Shown piece by piece: positions 60,278-64,000 of a DNA stretch of 64,000 bases. Source of the stretch: CBDDFQ01 sp965227035 (GTDB taxonomy: Bacteria > Pseudomonadota > Gammaproteobacteria > Burkholderiales > Burkholderiaceae_C). Both the position numbers and the translations under genes were made by a program. The DNA lies in the NCBI GenBank assembly GCA_965227035.1, contig OZ245724.1, positions 2,232,001 to 2,296,000 on the forward strand, read 5' to 3'. The notes under the pieces are model-generated. The model was not told where the DNA came from. It ran no database searches and saw only the letters and a program-made list of their open reading frames with translations. Numbering within the stretch: the first letter of the stretch is position 1; each line of letters starts with the position of its first letter.

Positions 60278-60679
60278 ATGAAGACACCCCTGATCGCCTA
60301 TTTCTCCACCCTCCTCGTCATCCTTGTCATGGATGCCATTTGGCTTGGCGTTGTCATGCCGGCGCAGTATCGCGCGTGGATCGGCGGTCTGATGCTCGAC
60401 ACGCCGCGCTGGGTGCCGGCGGTGTTGTTCTATTTGCTCTACGCCGTGGGCGTGACCGTGTTCGCGGCGCTGCCCGGCGTGCGGGAAGGCAGCTGGACGA
60501 CGGCGCTCATGTACGGCGCGCTGCTTGGGTTGGTGGCTTATGGAACCTACGACCTGAGCAACTTCGCGACGCTCAAGGCATGGCCGATGCAACTGGTCGT
60601 GGTCGACATGATCTGGGGCGCGTTCATTACTGCAGCCGCTGCGACCGTTGCATTCTTCACGGTCAAGTGGTGGGCCTGA
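60278..60679 (+). CDS. DUF2177 membrane protein
   Basis: 133-residue inner-membrane protein with four hydrophobic helices, starting MKTPLIAYFSTLLVILVMDA and containing the family's IWLGVVMPAQYRAWIG and GTYDLSNFATLKAW motifs. Function unknown. It lies 177 bp after glnS; an inverted repeat GCTATCGA/TCGATAGC (60156-60163, 60191-60198) is in that gap and may be the glnS terminator or an upstream site. Confidence 0.85.
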   Translation: MKTPLIAYFSTLLVILVMDAIWLGVVMPAQYRAWIGGLMLDTPRWVPAVLFYLLYAVGVTVFAALPGVREGSWTTALMYGALLGLVAYGTYDLSNFATLKAWPMQLVVVDMIWGAFITAAAATVAFFTVKWWA

Positions 60680-60687
60680 AAGCGCCC

Positions 60688-60742
60688 GTCCCCTGCTGCT
60701 TCTCCTGCTCCTGCTCCTCCTCCTCCTGCTCCTTCACCTGCT
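60688..60742. repeat. Polypyrimidine (CTCCTG)n tract between convergent genes
   Basis: A 55-bp almost pure C/T stretch with repeats of CTCCTG and CTC lies between the 3' ends of two convergent genes. It is slippage-prone and may form unusual structure; no T-run terminator is obvious beside it. Confidence 0.6.
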
Positions 60743-60743
60743 T

Positions 60744-61697
60744 TTAGTGAGCAGCTGCCGCCTTACGGGCTGGCAGCATTTTCTTGATCAGCGTCACTAC
60801 GACGAGCACGATCGCGCCGGCGACGATGCCTACGATCAGGTTGATGAACATCGGCGCAAGCGATGACAAAACCGCTCCTGCCGTGGGCATGTTTTCGAGT
60901 GCGGCCAACGACTTCGACGTGTCTTCGATGAAGTGATGCGCGGCGGCGTAGCCGTGAGTCAGGATGCCGCCGCCGACCAGGAACATGGCTACCGTTCCCG
61001 CGACCGACAGAAACTTCATGAGCCATGGCGCAAGCCACAACAGCGCACGGCCCAGCGCCTGTTTCCACGACGCGGCCAGCTTGCTCAAATACAAACCTGC
61101 GTCGTCCAGCTTGACGATGCCCGCTACCAGTCCGTACACGCCGACCGTCATCAGAATCGCGATGCCGACCAGCACGGCGACCCGGGTACCGAACGCGACA
61201 TTGGCCACGGTGCCCAGCGCGATCACGATGATTTCCGCCGAGAGAATGAAGTCGGTGCGGATCGCGCCTTTGATCTTGTCCTTCTCGAGCGCGACCAGAT
61301 CCACATCCGACTTCGCGAGTGCGTCGACCAGCTGAGCCTTGTTCGCCTCGACTTCTTCTTTGGAATGCAGGAATTTGTGGGCGAGTTTCTCGACGCCCTC
61401 GAAGCAGAGGTAGAGGCCACCCAGCATCAGCAAAGGCGTGATCAACCACGGAAGGAACGCGCTGATCAACAGCGCTGCCGGAACCAGGATGGCCTTGTTG
61501 ACCAGCGATCCCTTGCAGACCGCCCAGACCACCGGCAGTTCGCGCTCGGCTTTGACGCCACTGACCTGCTGCGCGTTGAGCGCGAGGTCGTCGCCCAGGA
61601 CGCCGGCGGTTTTCTTGGCTGCTACCTTGGTGAGGACCGACACGTCGTCCAGGATGGTTGCGATGTCGTCTAAAAGTGCGAGAAGGCTCGATGCCAT
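60744..61697 (-). CDS. DUF808 family membrane protein
   Basis: 317-residue inner-membrane protein of the YedI/DUF808 family. The start MASSLLALLDDIATILDDVS and the TKVAAKKTAGVLGDDLALNA block are diagnostic. At least six hydrophobic helices follow, and the C-terminus ends RKAAAAH. Function unknown. It is divergent from the gentisate dioxygenase gene across a 354-bp operator region. Confidence 0.9.
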   Translation of the reverse strand: MASSLLALLDDIATILDDVSVLTKVAAKKTAGVLGDDLALNAQQVSGVKAERELPVVWAVCKGSLVNKAILVPAALLISAFLPWLITPLLMLGGLYLCFEGVEKLAHKFLHSKEEVEANKAQLVDALAKSDVDLVALEKDKIKGAIRTDFILSAEIIVIALGTVANVAFGTRVAVLVGIAILMTVGVYGLVAGIVKLDDAGLYLSKLAASWKQALGRALLWLAPWLMKFLSVAGTVAMFLVGGGILTHGYAAAHHFIEDTSKSLAALENMPTAGAVLSSLAPMFINLIVGIVAGAIVLVVVTLIKKMLPARKAAAAH

Positions 61698-61927
61698 GAG
61701 AGTCCGTTGGTTATTTGGGCAGCGTCGATTCTCGCCGTTGGTAATGACGCGCCCAGAGATGTCCTTCACGTTTATCGGGCACTGCATTGATGCGCAGTGC
61801 ACCCAGTCCGATCATGCGATCCCCAACCAAATGCAATTTTGGTTGAGATGCGGCTCTTCTCTCCTGTTTTGATATTCCTCAGCGAGGAATTCGAGGTTGG
61901 CTCGATTTATGCGATACCCCAACGTCA

Positions 61928-61979
61928 CAACCAATATCAACCAATTTACCCGGTTGACAATAATGGTTGCCACTGGTTG
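61928..61979. promoter_or_regulatory. Nested dyad of CAACC half-sites (putative operator)
   Basis: CAACC at 61928 and 61938, GGTTG at 61965 and 61975. The two inner and two outer sites share the same centre (61953.5), and each pair on one side is 10 bp apart, one helical turn. A further GGTTG at 61952 lies near the centre. This is what two dimers, or one tetramer, bound to one face of the DNA would need. It overlaps the -35 element, so binding would block the promoter. Confidence 0.7.
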
Positions 61980-61982
61980 AAT
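61954..61982 (+). promoter_or_regulatory. Candidate sigma-70 promoter of dioxygenase gene
   Basis: Perfect -35 TTGACA (61954-61959), 17-bp spacer, and weak -10 TTGAAT (61977-61982), about 70 bp before the ATG. The -35 coincides with the centre of the CAACC dyad. Confidence 0.6.
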
Positions 61983-62051
61983 TAATCGAAGTTGAAGACG
62001 CCGTCTTCATCGCCGTCAGAAGTTTTTCGGATTGCAGTCAAAGGAATAGTG

Positions 62052-63206
62052 ATGAGCAGCACCCTCGAAGCACCTACACCTGTCGCACCCGCCACGCCGG
62101 AACGCGAAGCCGAAATGAAGGCGATGTACGCCGACATCAACGCGAAAAACATGTTCCCGTTCTGGGCCAAGCGCTCTGACGTCGAGCACGATGAAATCAA
62201 ATCGCTGATGGACGGTGTCAAGGCCGTTCCGTTCTGCTGGAGCTACAAGCGCGATCTCGAACCGCTGATCCTGCAATCGGCCAAGCTGATCACGCATGTG
62301 GATACCGACCGTCGCTCGCTGGTTCTGGTGAATCCGGGCTTGAAGCCGAAACGTGCGACCACGACCACGCTGTACACTGCCTACCGCCTGAACGATCCCA
62401 ACGAAGTGATGCCTCCGCATCGCCACACCGCCAGCGCGATACGTCTCGGGCTGACCGGCCAGGAAAACTTCACCGGCGTCGAAGGCGAAGACATCGTGTT
62501 CGGCCACGGCGACATGGTGCTCACCCCGCGCGACACCTGGCACAACCACGGCAACGTGGGCAACGAGCCAGCCATCAACCTGTCGGTACTCGATTTCCCG
62601 TTGGTCGAAAGCCTGAACGCGCTGTTCTTCGAACACGACCTCAAGGAAGACGGAAAAATCGTGAAGAAGCAGACTGCTCGCTTCTCGCCCGATTACTCGT
62701 CGCGCATGTACAGCGGCGGTGGTCTCACGCCCCGCTTCGTCGATCACAACCGCGGTGTCGGCGGCTCCTCGCCGATCTACGTGTATCGCTACGACCAAAT
62801 TCGCGAAGCGCTCGAGCTGAACAAGGATTGGGACACCAACCCCTACGAAGGCCTGGCCATCGAGTACACCGACCCGATTCGCGGCGGCCCGGTCTACAAG
62901 ACCATGACTTTCTTCATGCAGATGCTGCGCCCCGGTGAAAAAACACTTGCGCTCAAGCAGACCGCCAGCCTGTTGATTTCTCCGCTCGAAGGCTCATGCA
63001 AGTGCATCGTCGACGGCGTGCCGTTCGCAGTCGACAAATTCGACACCATGGCAGTGCCCGGCAACTGCTGGATGGAATTGCAGAACACCAGCGCAACCGA
63101 ACCCGCGATTCTTTTCGTGGCCAGCGACGAAAACGCGCTGAGCGCATTCGGTTTGCTGCAACGCTTCGGTCGTACCGCCGGCGGCGACACCATCCGTCTG
63201 GTCTAA
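62052..63206 (+). CDS. Gentisate 1,2-dioxygenase-like cupin
   Basis: 384-residue bicupin enzyme. The first cupin has HRHTASAIR (H123, H125) and the later HNHGN (H164, H166), which carry the iron in gentisate 1,2-dioxygenase; the second cupin has QTASLLISPLEGSCKCIVDG. It would open the ring of gentisate or salicylate-type acids to maleylpyruvate. The ATG at 62052 follows AAGGAAT. Other pathway genes may lie past the end of the window. Alternatives: 1-hydroxy-2-naphthoate or salicylate dioxygenases share the fold. Confidence 0.88.
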   Translation: MSSTLEAPTPVAPATPEREAEMKAMYADINAKNMFPFWAKRSDVEHDEIKSLMDGVKAVPFCWSYKRDLEPLILQSAKLITHVDTDRRSLVLVNPGLKPKRATTTTLYTAYRLNDPNEVMPPHRHTASAIRLGLTGQENFTGVEGEDIVFGHGDMVLTPRDTWHNHGNVGNEPAINLSVLDFPLVESLNALFFEHDLKEDGKIVKKQTARFSPDYSSRMYSGGGLTPRFVDHNRGVGGSSPIYVYRYDQIREALELNKDWDTNPYEGLAIEYTDPIRGGPVYKTMTFFMQMLRPGEKTLALKQTASLLISPLEGSCKCIVDGVPFAVDKFDTMAVPGNCWMELQNTSATEPAILFVASDENALSAFGLLQRFGRTAGGDTIRLV

Positions 63207-63215
63207 GGGGTTCAC

Positions 63216-64000
63216 TTGGCTCGTGCTTTCAACACGCGTTTGCTCAGTCATGTGGACTGCCAGGGTGGCGGTCAGGTCTGGGTCGACAAGAACATCATGT
63301 ACGTGTCGCACATGCGACCGCCGGATGGCACGTCCATCTACGACGTGACCGATCCGCGAAATCCCAAGCTGCTTCACAGAATGGAAGTGCCCATGGGCTG
63401 GCACTCGCATAAGGTGCGGGCTCAGGACGACATCATGATCGTCAACTACGAGAAGTTTCGCGAAGGCGCGCCGGACTTCGGCGGCGGCCTCGGCATCTTC
63501 GACGTGAAAGATCCATCCAAGCCCAAGCTGATCAACAAGTGGCAGGTGAGCAGTCGCGCTGGCGGAGTGCACCGCTTCAGCTTCGACGGTCGCTATGCGT
63601 ACATATCGCCCACCGCAGATGGCTTCGTGGGCAACATCATGAAGATCCTCGATTTGCAGAATCCATCGAAGCCCGAAGAGGTCTGCAGCTGGTGGATTCC
63701 GGGACAACATGTCGGGGGCGGCGAAGAGTATCCGTGGGACAACTTCGTTGCACCGCGATGCCATCACCCGCTTCGCATGGGCGATCGTTTGTACGTCTCG
63801 TACTGGCATCACGGATTCTTCATTCTCGACATTGCCGACATGTCGAATCCGAAGCTCATCTCGGGCGGTCAGACCAGCCCCGCGTTCCCGCATCCCACGC
63901 ACACCGCAATGCCGATTCCGTGGAAGCTGAAGGGTCGCGACATCATGATCAAGGCCGATGAAGACGTCGCGAAGCTGCGTCCTCATGCGCCGGGATTCAC
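63216..64000 (+). CDS. LVIVD-repeat beta-propeller protein (partial)
   Basis: Runs off the end of the window, 261 residues seen. It is built of LVIVD-like blades: IYDVTDPRNPKLLHRMEV, GIFDVKDPSKPKLINKW, ILDLQNPSKPEEVCSWW and FILDIADMSNPKLISGG. There is no signal peptide, so it is probably cytosolic. It starts 9 bp after the dioxygenase stop; the only in-frame start near it is a TTG at 63216, preceded by AAGGGG. Such proteins recur beside aromatic ring-cleavage genes, but their role is not established. Confidence 0.78.
   Translation, partial: MARAFNTRLLSHVDCQGGGQVWVDKNIMYVSHMRPPDGTSIYDVTDPRNPKLLHRMEVPMGWHSHKVRAQDDIMIVNYEKFREGAPDFGGGLGIFDVKDPSKPKLINKWQVSSRAGGVHRFSFDGRYAYISPTADGFVGNIMKILDLQNPSKPEEVCSWWIPGQHVGGGEEYPWDNFVAPRCHHPLRMGDRLYVSYWHHGFFILDIADMSNPKLISGGQTSPAFPHPTHTAMPIPWKLKGRDIMIKADEDVAKLRPHAPGF

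Larger units (their letters stand above)
61698..62051. other. Divergent intergenic control region
   Basis: 354 bp between the DUF808 and dioxygenase genes. It contains no credible gene. It holds an inverted repeat CAACCAA/TTGGTTG (61824-61845), one further GGTTG at 61895, and the nested dyad with promoter at 61928-61982. GC drops here, as expected for promoters. Confidence 0.7.

Noticed and set aside
1..64000. CRISPR array, tRNA, rRNA or insertion sequence
   Set aside because: No regular spaced repeat series, no tRNA-like TTCGA arm with matching acceptor, no rRNA, and no transposase or integrase gene was found.

Overview
The window looks like the chromosome of a Burkholderiales betaproteobacterium, most likely an Alcaligenaceae relative of Bordetella or Achromobacter. 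The evidence is moderately high GC, three tripartite-tricarboxylate (Bug/TctC-type) solute receptors, and a core gene order of rpsU-yqeY, pmbA, yjgA-mog, cysE, trmJ and suhB. No rRNA, tRNA, CRISPR array, insertion sequence or prophage was seen.

Layout. 1-9.9 kb is core: ribosomal protein S21, YqeY, TldE/PmbA, the ribosome-associated YjgA, MogA, serine acetyltransferase, TrmJ, SuhB, an MscS-type channel and a FUSC membrane protein. 9.9-21.9 kb is metabolic and variable: an FAD aromatic hydroxylase, two DUF3597-like small proteins, a LysR gene flanked by two mirrored receptor/amidohydrolase modules, a surface lipoprotein, a third Bug receptor, DoxX and a LysE exporter. 21.9-43.9 kb is an accessory island. 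It holds a possible LOTUS-domain protein, a SpoT-like HD protein, a second copy of the lipoprotein family, a VWA protein, a DUF4258 protein, a WYL regulator overlapping an HD hydrolase gene, a Druantia type III-like pair (DruH, DruE) followed closely by a NERD nuclease/SF1 helicase gene, and a restriction-modification locus (MvaI/BcnI-family nuclease, m5C methylase, Vsr). 43.9-64 kb returns to core and housekeeping genes: mutS, an Anbu proteasome homologue, a metallo-beta-lactamase operon, uppP, a MacAB-like efflux system, a LytS/LytTR two-component pair, a PQQ sugar dehydrogenase, glnS, a DUF808 protein, and a gentisate dioxygenase with an LVIVD propeller protein that runs off the end.

How the parts fit. 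The 28.1-39.1 kb operon is probably an anti-phage system. DruH and DruE match the known two-gene Druantia III layout; the third gene, 10 bp downstream of druE, is the part I do not recognise as standard. The restriction locus pairs divergent nuclease and methylase genes around a structured intergenic region, and carries its own Vsr to repair the T:G mismatches produced when 5-methylcytosine deaminates. It lies directly beside mutS.

The strongest non-coding signals are a hairpin that would bury the ribosome binding site of the gene at 18166-18633, and a nested dyad of four CAACC/GGTTG half-sites centred on the promoter of the gentisate dioxygenase gene. All functional assignments rest on reading motifs and context by eye; no database search was possible.
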